Below, piece by piece: positions 45,240 to 58,225 of a stretch of 64,000 bases of DNA. The notes beneath the pieces are model-generated. The model ran no database searches. It saw only the letters and a program-made list of their open reading frames with translations, and was not told the DNA's origin. The number at the start of each line of letters is the position of its first letter. Position 1 is the first letter of the stretch. Source of the stretch: Symsagittifera roscoffensis. Lineage: Eukaryota > Xenacoelomorpha > Acoela > Convolutidae. Location: NCBI RefSeq assembly GCF_963678635.1, contig NC_087065.1, forward strand, positions 67,799,374 through 67,863,373, given 5' to 3'. The position numbers and the translations under genes are program-made.

Positions 45240-46110
45240 TTTTAAAATTTAATACCAGTTTCACTAAAGTTGAGAAAAAATTGATTTTAATCAGTTATTA
45301 ATCGACTATAATCTCTCTTTTTGATATTCAAATCATAATCAATCATAATACATTTTAATCGATTTCAATTGATTAGTGATCCGTCAATTTGTTGATACAA
45401 TTATAATCGATCATGATACAGTTTAATCGGTTATTTTTATCCCAGTTTCTAATTCATATGTTGCGGAAAAAAAATTAAATTAAATCGATTGTAACCGATT
45501 ATAATCCCTTTTGTTAGCGCAATTTGTCTTCGACCTTGCATCCGAATGGCTTATTTTTTATGCTTTTGGTAGACGTTGACTTGTCTGAAAATTGAGAGAA
45601 TTACTTTAAACGTTATCAAATCAATTCAATTTTATATATATTTTAGTTTTGCTCTTTTTTTGTTGAAGTTGGTTCATGATACACATCTTATGTTTTTTAA
45701 CCACCAAAATATCCGCACATTGCTTTAGTTTTATGATTTACTCCAACTACGGGAACCTTCCAACTAATACGAAAAGATCTTTATGAAATTTTTGCTTCGT
45801 GGTAAAAATTTGTGTTCAGATGAACCAAAGTGGGATAAGACATCTCGTTTTTAGAGATTTTGTTATTGATAGAAAAATAAAAACCCTGGAGATATAATTA
45901 AATTGTTCTTTTAGTGTTGATTTTAAGTGTTTTTTGTATGAATTGTAATCACTTATAATCGAGTATAATAGATTATAATCTCTTGGAAAATATCACAATT
46001 ATAATCGATTATAAATCTTTAAACACCTAATTTTGGTAATTATAATCAATCATGATTGTCAAAAAATTTTCATAATGATTCGTTATAATCGATTGCTTAC
46101 GCGTAAACTT
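45240..46110. repeat. AT-rich palindromic repeats (ATTATAATCGATTATAATC type)
   Basis: ATTATAATCGAT and variants recur at 45290-45440, 45480-45510 and 45945-46095, as in the arms of the 42328 element. Probably a second, decayed copy of that element; the ends were not found. Nothing recognisable lies between 43399 and 44690. Confidence 0.55.
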
Positions 46111-49100
46111 GAATGCGGGTGGTACAATACGCAGGTCGAAAATTTTAACAGTTTGAGTTGTTTTGACAAAAAGAACTCTGCGAAGAAAAAAAAGTTCTCG
46201 CGTTTTGGGAAATTTAGTTTCTTTGGTAGGTAATGAAAATTCACTAAAAGTTATGCTTTTGTTCAGAAAAAAAATTAGGTGAATATTCAGTTAAATCAAA
46301 TTGTTGATAATAACAAAAAACTAACTTGTTTGTTTTTTTTTAATCGATGAAAACAATCATGAACAAAACTCATTAGTTGGACATATTCTATATTTAGTTG
46401 TTTCCAGTTTTTTGTTGCCAGTTTTGTGTGATACTTTTGACCCTAAGCTCTGCAATAAAACTGATAACTGTCAGAAACCCAAAAAAGCTCACAGAATTGA
46501 AAATAAGTCAACCAGACAAACTTATATTTACTTTCACGTTTTTTTTCACAATTTTGGAAATTGTCATCAACAAGAAAACCAAAAAAAAATGGACACGATT
46601 AGTACCATAACATGATTGAAAACTGATTTTTGAAGCTGAAGCGAGTTAATCCTATTCGGTTCAAAGTTTGAAAAAATCTAGTGGTTTGTCAACAAAAAAG
46701 TGAAAACACTTCCAAGACTTTATTATTTAAAGGTTAACACTTGGCTCACTCATAAAACACTCTCGAAGAGAACTTTTTTGAAAAAACTAAGATGATTTGT
46801 TTCTAGCTAGAGTTAACTAATCAGACAAATTGGCCGGACAAAATATTGAGTTCAGTATTTTTGATAAACTATTTTTAAAGTGAGTATTTTTTTTCAATTG
46901 AGAAAACAAAAAAATTGAGAACCATTCTAAAAAAGACCATTTTTGAAATTAAAAAAAGCTGCCAAACATTTCAAGAATATATATTGAAGTTTTTTTAAGA
47001 TAGAGTGAAATCAAATAAACATTTGCACATAAGGCAATTCCATCATTGAAGTATATAAAAATGACTATAAAACCCAAAAAATTGGAGAAACTTCTGTTTT
47101 TTTACCAATTTTAAAATCAATAAATGATAAAGTAGAAGAGCCCATGTTTCAAAATCTAACAAACTCAAAGAATAAAAATATTCCGCTGATATGATAAAAA
47201 TAACAATTTAGTTTTTAAAAATTAGCAATGTTTGCATGAAAATATTTTTCTTTCATCAATAGAGATTTCCAAAAATAAATTTCTGCTGAAGTTTTATTGA
47301 AAAGATATTATTTTTGTATGGTCTTAGTTTATTTGGATTTTTTTACTGTAAAAATTTAGTTAATCAAAACTTGCTCCAAAACAACCAAAGCATACCATCC
47401 GATTACCTGTGATCCAATTTTTAGTATTGAAAAGGTTTTAGTTATGAAATGAAGAATGACACAAGGTAAAAATTAATGGGAATTTGTTTTCCAGTTACCA
47501 AATTTTGACCGATGCTAATTTTTGAGTGACTTTTAGATACTTTTAGACCAAAAATTTAGCCCTTTTTTCAAACGATTATTGCCATCTTCACGGCTTCCCA
47601 AGAAAAATCAGAGTCGACCATGGGTCATACTTTTTATCGCACGATTTTAAATTTTTTGATTTTTAAAAATTCAATATCGAAATTATTTACAATATAGTAA
47701 GAGATCATAGGCCAAATAATCTTGTAGAAAGACTTGTATACATATAAACCAAACTTCTTGCTATGGTTGAATGGCCATGATTGAAAGCATAGGTAATTTC
47801 AATAAGAGGCAGATTTTAGCCTATGTTGAATGCATATCACACTCAGCTTTATATGAAAAATCATTTTTTCAAAAGGCGGTTTTTCACAACAATAAAGAAA
47901 GAAAAAAACTTTGATCTGCGGAGAGTATGAGAATCAATCTCACTTAAAGCAGATTCAGTTTTGAAAATTTTCTTAACAATTTTTTAACATACTCTTATAA
48001 AGCATCAAAAGGTGCAATTGATCAAATGATATGTCAAAATGAACTGAAAATGAAATTCTAAGTTTTTCCAAGCCACACTCAGGTTTTACATGCTATCTAA
48101 CGGAACCAAAATTAACCTAAGACCTATTGATTGTTTAAGAAGAAGTCTAGCAATTGCCTTTAAGCGTCAATAATTGCAAAGATCTTGTAAAACAGCCTGC
48201 TAAAGAAAATGAACCAAATATCTTGCATGATATCAAAAAACATTTTTTGTGAAGGAAGACTGCCGCTTGTTATGAAAACAAAACAAGCTGCAGTAATTTG
48301 ATACAAGTTTATGATTAGAGTGAAAAAATTTTAATAGTCTGAACAAAATTTTTAGTAATTTTCCGCAGGTTTTCAACAAAGTTTTAGCATATGTTAGAGT
48401 GTTTTGAACCCTAGACAAATCAAAAAGGGGCAAAGAAGAGATTCATAATTTAGCTGTTCGTAACCAAAAATTAGAGAAAATTCGGCTTCAAGGTAAGACA
48501 TTACACAAAAATTTAACATCCGTCACCTTTGTCTTGCAGAAAACTAAAGTTAAACCGATACGTTTTTTTTTGAAATCTACCTAAAACGCCAAAAAGTATC
48601 ATGAGCTCTCTCTTAAAATGTTAATGAAGCAATTAGGAGTTTTCGTCAAGGACCTCACTTAGACTAAACAGCCGCTCTTTTTAGTTTATTATTATCGCGT
48701 CTTGCCATATTTTGCAAATTGTTCGATTAAGGTGAAACTGAAATTAAACACAAAAACTCTTGAATGAAGTTAGCCATCGTATAGTTATAGTAATCAAGCC
48801 TACAAATAAAACTGTTCAAAGATACCCCATCCACTGAACACATGGAGAATCTACCTCAACCAATATAGTACCTCAACCAATATAGAGCTCATGAGTCTTT
48901 GGCATAGCGCTTGTTCTCGCTAAAATTCATAGCTAAAAAAACCAAGGTCACAACTAATGAATTTTCCGATGTACGAAGAAGTGTGTGAGAAAAAGTTCAA
49001 AAATGAAAACTGAAACAAAGTTCACAAACTCTTCAGGCGCCATTTTAAAGTTGACTTTTTAATGTCTTCATTTTGCGTATTTTATGACATTGTATTCTGC

Positions 49101-50360
49101 TTTTGAATACCGAAATTTATGGCAGTTCGTTATTCTTTGTTGACTTGTAATTTCCGATGATTACGGTTAATTTACGTATGAATTGAAATGTTGTCAATCG
49201 GCCAGCTACCCGAAACCGATCTGCCTCAGAACCGAAACGAGGCAGAAATATGGTCCGCCGACCCGGACAGGAGCAGTTCCTGGATTTGAGAGCTGACCCG
49301 GCTGACCTTGGAGCTCTTACCTCTTCTCTCTCTGTTGAGGGGCGAGGACGTTCTCGCCAGAATTCATAGCTAAAATTAGAAGAGCAGTTACAGGTTCGAA
49401 CCCCCCCCCCCCAAACCTATTTTAACCGCCTTTTCGCTCTAATTTGGTTCAGCCTTGATTAAGGCTGACCTTTAAAAAGAGCAATTTGTCTCAAGGACAA
49501 ATACTGGCCATTTTTGCAGCTTGCTTTGAGTTATGCAGTTTTTTTTGTGGCCGATGTTACCGATGATAAAGCTTGCTAAAAATTATCGTTATATTTTCAA
49601 ATTGCCGAGAAAATACTCATTAATTAAAGTGTTTTAAAACCGTTTTTTATATAATCGTGGAGATTGACGCGCATATTTCGGCGCCCCACAAGGGACAACG
49701 AAGTCCGAAGTTATTCACAAGGGACACGAAGAGCACAAGGGACACGATTTATTGACTCGCTGAAAGAAATTGAGTCTATGAATACGCTGCTACTGAAAAA
49801 TCTGGTGTCAGATACCATTGTAGAACATTTGAGTCCCATTCGAAAGTTAGCATAGCGTACCCAGTTGGCCGACAGACGACATAGCAGACGGACGAAAAAG
49901 CAGACTGACTAGCGGAAGAGAGGCCTGTTCAGGTGTCCTGATTGTTGACTTTTGGTCAAAGTGGAGCTGTGTTTTTTCTCGACACCCGAAGTTTTTGGAT
50001 TTTTTCCGGTGACGCTCAATCTCCAAAACCGTCAAAAACTGTAATACTCGTCTAGTTTTCATAAATTTTCTTTGCAATAAAATTACATACGATGTTTTAT
50101 TTTGTACCCCAACTCAAAGCAAGCTACAAGTGGTAATTTTTCTCGACACCAAAATTTTTTGGATATTTGTGGACGGAATATTAGTCCGTGAAATCGGAAC
50201 ATAGATAAGAGGTGCTAGACTAGTTTTTTGAATTGGTTTATGACTCGAACCTGCTGACCAAAGTTTTCCAAAAAATTTTGGGAAAAAAGTAAAAAATTGC
50301 CAAAAATTCCTCAAAACGTCCCCATAATTCTGCGAAACTGTGCTGTAACTTGACACCAAT
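46111..50360. other. About 4 kb without recognisable gene; minor repeats near 49 kb
   Basis: Very AT-rich to 48.8 kb. CTCGC(T/C)A(A/G)AATTCATAGC TAAAA occurs at 48916 and 49351. A less AT-rich stretch at 49200-49330 and CACAAGGGACACGA repeats at 49687-49755 resemble LTR or leader sequence of the following retrotransposon, but no boundaries could be fixed. GGTTCGAACC at 49392 is B-box-like without an A box. Confidence 0.4.
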
Positions 50361-50364
50361 CTTA

Positions 50365-50690
50365 TGGTAAGTGGTCTGTTAGCGAAATATCAGGCAAATT
50401 AAGTTGATTTTTTTCATCCTCAGGTTTTTTCCGCGTGTGTTGTTAGAACTTAACCAATTTGCCTGATCCCCCACCCACATTGGTGAAACTGAAAGCCAGT
50501 TCGCTTCAAGTAAATATAAGCCGTTTCAGCCCGTCCGATAATTGACTTCGTTGCGCGACACTAACGTTAAGTGGTCAGGTACGGTGATATTAGGTGAGTT
50601 AAGTTGAACTCTTTCATCCTCAGGTTTACTCCGTGTGTGTTGTTGGAGTTCAACCGACATTTTTAATTTCCCCACCTCATTGGTACTTTA
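50365..50690 (+). repeat. Direct duplication before the BEL/Pao element
   Basis: TAAGTGGTC...AAATTAAGTTGATTTTTTTCATCC TCAGGTTT...GTGTGTTGTTAGAA at 50369-50455 recurs diverged at 50568-50655. This may be the LTR or leader region of the element that follows; LTR limits were not determined. Confidence 0.5.
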
Positions 50691-50725
50691 GCGTAACGTA
50701 GCCGTCGCATAGGTCTCTTGAGTGT

Positions 50726-51361
50726 ATGGTATTCATTCTAGGATCTAGTTCTTTGGATCACGCGCTCCGTATACTATCCGCACCGTCTCAAAAGCGCGTG
50801 AAAGAGACTTGTTTCACAAAGCCCGGCTTCAGCTTTAGCTTTAACGCCAGGGACTGGCAGAAAACTATCCAATACTGTCTGCATCACTTTTTGTCGAATC
50901 GAATAGATCTAGTTATTTGGCACGACGCCATAAATAACTCCATTCGTAAGCACCGCAGTAACAACAACCGTAGTTTGAGTACTGACCAACTTAAGAGCCT
51001 TCTTTTGAGATACAAGGAGAATATTACCGCCTTTGTATACTTTCGCCGCAACGGTACGGTCAATATAGAAAAAGAGTTGAAAAAGACAGGTATTCTCGTT
51101 CTTAACATAGTTGAGGATTTTATCTCAAAGCGAAAGGCCAAAGACCAAATACTTATCGAAAAGTATAAAGAGCTGCACCAGCCCCCTTCCCTTGAGTTGA
51201 AGACTCTGTTGTTACTTAGACGATACAGTGCTGACCTAAGTACACTGAAAGCTAAAAAGAAGTGGAACCGTTTGTCGCCCAAAAATTGTAGAGCGATTCA
51301 AAATAGATTTAAAGCATTAAAACTTCAAGTTACCCCCCCTTGTAAGTTATTGATGCATTAG
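50726..51361 (+). CDS. Accessory ORF upstream of BEL/Pao gag, possible SGNH-like fold
   Basis: A 211-codon intact frame in the same orientation as gag and ending about 75 nt before the gag ATG at 51435. It starts VFILGSSSLDHAL and later shows LVIWHDAINNSIRKH and ITAFVYFRRNGTVNIEKELK, followed by a basic C-terminus (LKAKKKWNRLSPKNCRAI). GSS near the start in place of GDS, and the HDAINNS block, recall SGNH/GDSL hydrolases. This is only a resemblance and the active site cannot be confirmed. BEL/Pao elements normally begin with gag, so an extra leading ORF is unusual. It may be part of the element or a captured gene. Confidence 0.6.
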   Translation: MVFILGSSSLDHALRILSAPSQKRVKETCFTKPGFSFSFNARDWQKTIQYCLHHFLSNRIDLVIWHDAINNSIRKHRSNNNRSLSTDQLKSLLLRYKENITAFVYFRRNGTVNIEKELKKTGILVLNIVEDFISKRKAKDQILIEKYKELHQPPSLELKTLLLLRRYSADLSTLKAKKKWNRLSPKNCRAIQNRFKALKLQVTPPCKLLMH

Positions 51362-51951
51362 AAAAATTTGTGGATATACTTGAGTGAAAATAAAGTATTT
51401 TCTAAGAGTCGTTTATTTCTGAAATTATTAAGCATGGAAGTTAAGTTTCAGAAGAAAATTAAGAAGTTGTTTGAGAAACGTAGCACTCTCGAAAACGAAC
51501 TTTATAAATGCCATGAAATAATTTTAGAATACATAGAGAGTCAGAGTTGTTGCTCAAAAATTGATACTTATATTGAAAAATGTAGGAACTATATAGAACA
51601 AGCGGTCGAGATAAATAGTGAGTTGATTGATATGGCTGCAAAAAGTGCCAATCCCGACGAATTGGTACCGGCACAGGATATGTGGCTTCATAAATTGACT
51701 CAAAGCAACGATAAAGTTCTGCGGGTAGCTATCACATATAAAACAAGTTTTGAGGCAGTAACAGAGCCGGACAAAATAGATAGCAGCTCAAAAGTTTCTC
51801 ATCATTCTGAAAAAAGTGAAAAACCCCGGTCGCATAAAACAGATACCAGCTCTAAGTTGTCGCATCGAAGCAGCCGACATCAGCATTCGGGTTCTCAGAA
51901 ATCTAGTTATACCACCGCTATACCGCCGCTCCGTCGAAAACACTTTCTGAG

Positions 51952-51958
51952 AAAAAAG
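51952..51958 (+). promoter_or_regulatory. Candidate -1 ribosomal frameshift heptamer A AAA AAG
   Basis: In the gag frame the codons read AGA AAA AAG GCG ATT TAA, so the heptamer has the X XXY YYZ phasing and lies 6 nt before the stop. A -1 slip leads straight into the downstream open frame. No stimulatory stem-loop was evaluated. Confidence 0.4.
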
Positions 51959-53882
51959 GCGATTTAATGATTTCAAAGAAACAACAAGAGGAACTTGAGA
52001 GGCAGGCAAAGTTATCATTAAGACTGAAAGAACAACAAAACCGTTTAGAGTTGGAAGAATTGGCTGAAGAACACAGGAAAAAACTGGCAGAAATTGAGTT
52101 GCAAGGGCTCGAGTTAGAAGATGAGTTGTCGGAAATCAGCGAGAATGCTGAGGAAAGTGGTTTAACTCGAATCTCTCCACAACTAACAATAGACGAAAAG
52201 GATCGTACGCGTCACTGGGTCGAATCTGTCGACCAAAATCAGCCTGATGCTGTTGTAGTTCCCAATCAAGAGCAGCATGTTCGTTCAACAGCTCCTGAGG
52301 CAACTTATCCTGCATCAACAAATTACTTAATCTCATCAAATTTTACAGGAGTGGATAAGGGCCAGGCAGCTTCTAGTGATCCGGGATTGCATTACAGTAA
52401 CCACATTCACGGACAACATCATAATCTGTCGAATTTGGTCCGATCGCAGGTTTGCGTTAACAATCCAGTAGGGTTACAACAGGTCATTCAACCTGTTTCT
52501 AATAATTTGCCTCAGCAAACTCTTTTGTCCACTCATCCGGTGCTAGGCAATCCAAACACAGGGTCAATAGTCCCGGTAACCTCTGAAAGTTATTTTGCTC
52601 CGACAATATCTGCAGATGTTCCTTCTGGTGTAGCACCGTTCGTTCCTGCATCAACAGCAGTTAATCAGGTTTATATAAATCATCACACTACAGGATCAGT
52701 AGTAGCTGGCTACCAAGCACCTGTAATCCCATCACAACAACATATGGGTGTTCCCGTTAGTAGTTATAACTTTTCAAGTGACCACTATAATCCTTATAGT
52801 AATTTGTGGAGACCAGCTGTTGCTGCCCCTTTAATGTCAGCTCAACAACACTACTTTCCTTCGACGACTGTTTTTTTCCGCAGTAACTCCGATTGTTCCT
52901 CCGAATAATTTTGTTCCTTATACAAGTGGAGGGACTGTGTTCTTTGCACAGCCTGAAAATTCTTCACATGCTAACCAACCGTTCGTTACTGATTGTCACG
53001 GTAACTCTTCGAGTTACACAGAGCCAACTCCCGGTGATTCACCTGGTGCAGACGTCGAGCGTCCACTTTCGACACGAGAGTTGGTTAATATACTCATGCA
53101 CAGCCGAAAAGATCATCTCCCTGAGTGGAAGCTGACCCAGTTCGATGGCAACCCACTTAATTGGCATGAGTGGTTTGAGCAGTTCATATTGACGGTCGAT
53201 TCAGCCATACGCAGTGACGATGAAAAGCTTACATATCTGAAAACGCTCGTAGTGGGTAAAGCAAAATCCGCAATCGCTGAGTATAGCTACATCGGAGTAG
53301 TATATAAAGACGCATTTGCAACTCTTTAAAGAAAGTTCGGGCAGCCGCATGCTGTAGTAGGGGCTCATCTAGAAAAATTGAGTAATTTTCCGCCGCTCAA
53401 AATGCATAACTCGGAAAATGTAATTGGCTTTTCCTCTACAATTTCTGGACTTGTTGCCGTATTCAAGTCTCTATCTTTTAACGATGACCTGAAAATTGTT
53501 AATTTACTGAATCAGGCTCTGAGTAAGCTTCCCCCAAACCTTAAGGAAGCATGGTCAATGCAAACCGTAAGACGCCAGTGGCATCGACCAACTCTGCTAG
53601 ATTTCAACAAATTGCTTAAAGAAAAAGCGGAGGGTCACGAGAGGCTAAAAACAATTAATTCTAAGGTTAAGTCTGAAGAACCAGTGAAGCAAAAAGTAGG
53701 TACGAAAGTGTTTGCTAGTAATGCAAAGGTGAGTGATAAGACTAAGGAAAAATCAAAGTTCCCTCCATGTTCTGTATGTAAAGGTGAACACGCTCTTTGG
53801 AATTGCGCCGTATTCAAAGAGAAAAACGCTACGCAGCGAGCGAAACGTGTAGCCGAACAAAAACTTTGCTTTGCGTGTTTAC

Positions 53883-54082
53883 NNNNNNNNNNNNNNNNNN
53901 NNNNNNNNNNNNNNNNNNNNNNNNNNNNNNNNNNNNNNNNNNNNNNNNNNNNNNNNNNNNNNNNNNNNNNNNNNNNNNNNNNNNNNNNNNNNNNNNNNNN
54001 NNNNNNNNNNNNNNNNNNNNNNNNNNNNNNNNNNNNNNNNNNNNNNNNNNNNNNNNNNNNNNNNNNNNNNNNNNNNNNNNNN
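53883..54082. other. Assembly gap, 200 N
   Basis: Exactly 200 N inside the BEL/Pao gag. The round number suggests a placeholder of unknown true size that may hide the rest of the element (pol and 3' LTR). Confidence 0.95.
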
Positions 54083-54208
54083 GTTTTCTATCAGCCGGAA
54101 ATGACAAATCTTTTTCGAGCTTTTTCAGACCCTGAAGCTATCCATTTGTCCTTGGAAAGTACAATAAATCAAGCCAAAACAACGATGCAAATATCGAAAG
54201 TTTTGTAA

Positions 54209-55349
54209 CGCTGATTAAAAGCTATCACGGAATATCTTGAAGAATGTTCCTATAAAAGCCTCACGCTAGACCAACATAAAGTAAAGGAGTGTTAAAATGT
54301 ACAAGTATTGTTAAAATGTTAGTTAAAATGTAAGTTAGAACGTACAAAATTGTTTAGTGTCGAGTTCCCTAAAGAACAAAACCTAATCAATTGTCGCCAC
54401 TTTAAAAACACTTTTTTTGTCAAAATTGATGATGACGAATAAACTCAAAATGAATCAAAAATTAATGGAAACCAAGCCAAAATTTCATAGAGAACATTTT
54501 GTTGCCATGTTGAAAAAAATGGGTGATGGACACTCTGAGAAAAACAGGTTAATTTATCAGGAGAAACTAAAAAGAACACGTGTTACTGACGTAATTTTCA
54601 AAAATTGGACAAAATCTAAAAAAAAAAAACAGCTAGCCTATTTGAAAACTGATAAGAGGAGATTTAAAAAATACGCTCGTAAACAAGAAAGTTATTGTGT
54701 TGAATGAAGTTTTCCATACAGTTTTCTCTCATAATTTTTCAGAAAGCATAAAAAAATTTGACGCAAGGTAACTGAATTTTATGAATTTCAGTATCTCAAG
54801 AAAGACATTTCGAGACCACTGAAAATCATGAAAGCCAAAGTTTTTATCAAAAATACGTGCGAAAATTTATGCCATCTTTTTCAGTCAAATTTGAGGGAAT
54901 TTACGTGACTACAAAAATTCCTGATGGCTAGAAAATAGCAGCAATATCTCCAATTCATAGAAAAAAGTAGATCGAACTATGGTAGAAGTTTTCAGGTCGG
55001 TTCTGCTTCTGAATACAGATAATAGACTGCATAGCACTGAAAAAGAAAAATGCGTGTACATAGCACTGAAAATCACTTCAGCGGATTTTTAACATTAAAT
55101 CCCAATGCTTTTTCAATAAAAGATTCAATCAAACCAACATGCTCGAACTCATAATTGAACTTGTGAAGCAAGAGACAATGAGACGAGTTCAGATAATAAT
55201 CAAATTTTCTTATAATTTTTTAAAAGCCTCGATAGAATTTGCCATCATTATATCATATAAAAGCTTCTGAACACGGGAGTAGGTAGTTGTCTCCTTCAGA
55301 TACAAGATGATTTTCTTAAAAGTCGAAATTAATTTGACAGTAGATTTTT
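54209..55349. other. No gene seen; short TTAAAATGT repeats
   Basis: GTTAAAATGTACAAG, GTTAAAATGTTAG and GTTAAAATGTAAG follow each other at 54291-54335. A lysine-rich open frame 54417-54707 has no recognisable domain and is probably chance. Confidence 0.4.
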
Positions 55350-56490
55350 TGAGCTCAAATTTTTGGAAATCACAAGTAGAGTTCTCCAAGGCTCGCTTCT
55401 AGGACCACTTCTGTTTTGCGACTTCATAAACAATCTACCAAACTTTCTCACTTTCAAACCCCTACATTTTTTCTGGCGACTTTGAGCCACTTAAAAAAAC
55501 TTCCGGCAGGAGCATGCTAATCTTTTTGCAATAGACAGATGGGTGTCAACAAATCAAGTTTTCAACAGTTGATAGATGTGCTTACCCAACACTCAGATAA
55601 CAAAACGCGAATATCATTTTGATGAGCGAAATTGTAAGAGAAGCTACAAGAGTGAAATACCTGAGGATTTATGTATTTGAGTACTAATTTCGAGCATTAA
55701 CGTTGAGGAAAAGATGAGGAATGCGAACAAAGATTTGTATCTCATTGAACAGAATGTTTATTTAGAAGTCCAGACAGTCGTAAAGCTAGATCTACAAAAG
55801 TCTTTGATACTTCCTGTTTTATTGCATGGTTTCTATAGTGTAACATCAACGCGAAAGGAATTACAGACGCTGAAAAAATTCCAGAAGAAGGCTGCTAAAT
55901 GAATACCAGGAACTGGAGACTCTGAAGACAAAGTGCAGCTCTGCCTGTTCAGCATCCTGCCCCTCCCAAAGTTTTTTCAAGTAACTGACATATGGCTAGT
56001 TGCGCAAAACATTCAATGAAAACAGCAGCTTTATTTCGTTACCAGATCAGCAATTTCTAGAAACCGGACAAATTAAGTTTTTAAACTGTCGATATGCAAA
56101 CTGAAAAAGCAGGAAACAAGTTTGTGGTCGAAACATGCATGTTGAACCATCAATTGGTTTTAAAAGCTTATAAACTTTAGAGAAATTGTAGCGACTGAAA
56201 AAAAGTAGAATCAAAACGATAAGAAAACTTTTTGAAAATCAATTTTTGGAGCAAAACTTTTGTTCATGGCAATTTTTTTCAATTGTCAAAATAGTTGTAA
56301 TAATTGGACATTATTTTGTTTTAACAAACTAAGAGTTTGACTGATCAACTTTTTAGCCTTGCTGCAAATCTACAACTACAACATCGAACGACCAGATGTT
56401 TTAGCTTAACGTCTTCTTTGAACCCAAAGTATCATTTACAACGCTTCACCGTCGCCAAACAACTCCTCACGACGGAGACAATCATTTTCG
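55350..56490 (+). pseudogene. Decayed non-LTR reverse transcriptase (3' half)
   Basis: VLQGSLLGPLLFCDFINNLP near 55375 is the RT motif preceding the catalytic site. After frame damage come the C-terminal parts: the open piece 55714-55902 (KMRNANKDLYLIEQNV, LILPVLLHGFYSV, LKKFQKKAAK) and LFSILPLPKFFQVTDIW. The piece at 56337-56528 (LQLQHRTTRCFSLTSS) resembles the C-terminal end of such proteins. The catalytic FADD motif is not readable and there are several stops. It is more diverged than, and not obviously the same family as, the RT at 18054. Confidence 0.72.
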
Positions 56491-56723
56491 TATTTCTGAA
56501 TATAATCAAAACACTTGGTTTTTTCTGATAAGAAGGGCAAGGGTTGCGTCAATAAATCAGATCACGAATTTCTCCGGTATTTCAAATGGTGCTAACTCTT
56601 GATGTGCGTTTCCTCTTTTTTTGATTTATTTACTTTTGGTTTCATTCGGTCTGTACGTTTTCAGTTTATATTGTATGGCCTTAATCTTTTTTTGTGTGTT
56701 GAACAGAGATTAGAGTTATTGTA

Positions 56724-57250
56724 CCGACTTTCGATACGAAAGTAACGGAATATTTGTGCTCGGGGTGGGTTTTTTTTTCTTCAGACAAATTTCGACTTTT
56801 TAACTAGCCATTTTTGACGGAATTTTTTTATATCATTCAAAAGCCATTGTTGTCCTGAGCTTAAATTTGAAAAAATATTTCACCTGTGATCTTTTTGTGC
56901 AAAATTATGAGGGTTTAAAGATGGCAATTTTGACCAATTTGGGACAATTAACGCGCGATATAATACAATTCGCGCTATTAACGCGTAAGTGGAGATTTAA
57001 TCCGTATTATAAATCGTTCCAAATTGGTTGAACGAAGCTTATTTGCCATATTGATTTGTTACAAGGAATGAAATCTATCTTTTTGTACTTTAAATGGCGT
57101 GTGGGGGGATGATTTAAAAAAAAAATTCAAATTAAAAAAAAATTCATTTTATTTTATTTCATTTAAATTTTTATGTTATTACTGCTGCTCCATAAACCTT
57201 GAAAGGCAGTTGGAACATTCAGGGCTTCGCCCTGATACGAGCAGTCTTGT
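56724..57250 (+). repeat. Left arm of the inverted pair
   Basis: 527 bp. The outer end carries the small hairpin CTTTCG-ATA-CGAAAG and the inner end the hairpin CAGGGC-TTC-GCCCTG. Confidence 0.85.
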
Positions 57251-58225
57251 TTTCCTTATTATGCAATGCGTTATCAATGCGTAAAATTTTGTTCAACTTT
57301 TTCTGGCATTCTGATAAGTTGTTATGACATGATTTATATGTAAACGTTGGCATAGTAGTATATGATGTCTGAATTTTTTTACATGTTGATAAAGGACGCG
57401 GGTTGACCAAAACTGCTTGTCCTAAAATTTTCTTATATGAAAAAATGTTTATCGTACAATTTCGAGCAATTCCATAGATACAAAAAGTGTTCGCAAAACT
57501 CTAATATAAATATTTTTTCATATATGGAAATTGTAGGAGAAGCATTTTTTGATTTAAAAAAAAACTCTCAAAAATTTTGGGATGTGTTCGTGACCGAAAA
57601 CAAGTGACTAAATCCATGGTTTACTCAAAACTAGAGTCATCAAAGGGTTGATCGTCTGGCATTTACAGTTCATTGGAAACGACCTGAATTGTGTAAGAGT
57701 TCTTTTCACAAACCATATACTGAAAGTATCGATATTTCAAGTTTTGGTAAAAATTTTAAAAGATGATTATTTTCCAAGTTAGAATTTTCAGTTTATCAGA
57801 CATTGATCAAGGCAAAATTTAAACATGCCATTCAAAAAAATAGGAGTATTTAACCTGTTTTAAAATCCATAGAACCGGAAAAAAAACCCAACTTTTGTGT
57901 ATCCAGGATTACCTTATGCAGACAAAAAATTAAAGTTTGCATGCAACTTTTTTTGGAAAATGTTTTTGAGTACAATTTGAGGTTCAATTTGCGGTTGAAA
58001 AAAAAGTTTGGGGCAATTTTAAAATAACTCGCCATCAAAAAAAATTCTAGGGATACAATTTCAAAAATGGAAATTGTATGATAACCATTTTTTTCAAAAA
58101 AAAAGGCACATACTTTTTTTTTCATCACCAGACTGTTTTATTTGGTTCAATTACACGCAGAAACTATTTCGATTTTTTTTTCAATAGTTTTTGAATATGT
58201 ATGAAAACTGTTTGATTAGTGTTTT

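Larger units (their letters stand above)
51435..54208 (+). pseudogene. BEL/Pao-type gag, broken, interrupted by assembly gap
   Basis: Gag packages the element RNA. The N-terminal frame (from 51435, MEVKFQKKIKKLFEKR) stops at 51967; coding continues one base back in frame from 51967 (coiled-coil KKQQEELERQAKLSLRLKEQ and a Q/S/P-rich linker) to 52908. It then returns to the first frame after the T7 run at 52871-52877. There lies the DUF1759-type gag core: LTQFDGNPLNWHEWFEQF, LVVGKAKSAI, LPPNLKEAW. One TAA at 53327-53329 interrupts it. A zinc knuckle CSVCKGEHALWNC (about 53765-53805) and the start of a second (LCFACL) run into the gap. The first frame change coincides with a slippery heptamer and may be programmed; the others look like damage or sequence error. 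No protease, RT or integrase is visible after the gap. Confidence 0.88.

Noticed and set aside
46398-46615. Overlapping ~70-codon frames near 46.4 kb
   Set aside because: Low-complexity AT-rich sequence, no domain, no splice context.
49385-49435. tRNA gene or SINE suggested by GGTTCGAACCC
   Set aside because: No A box at a suitable distance upstream; the following C run makes the match uninformative.
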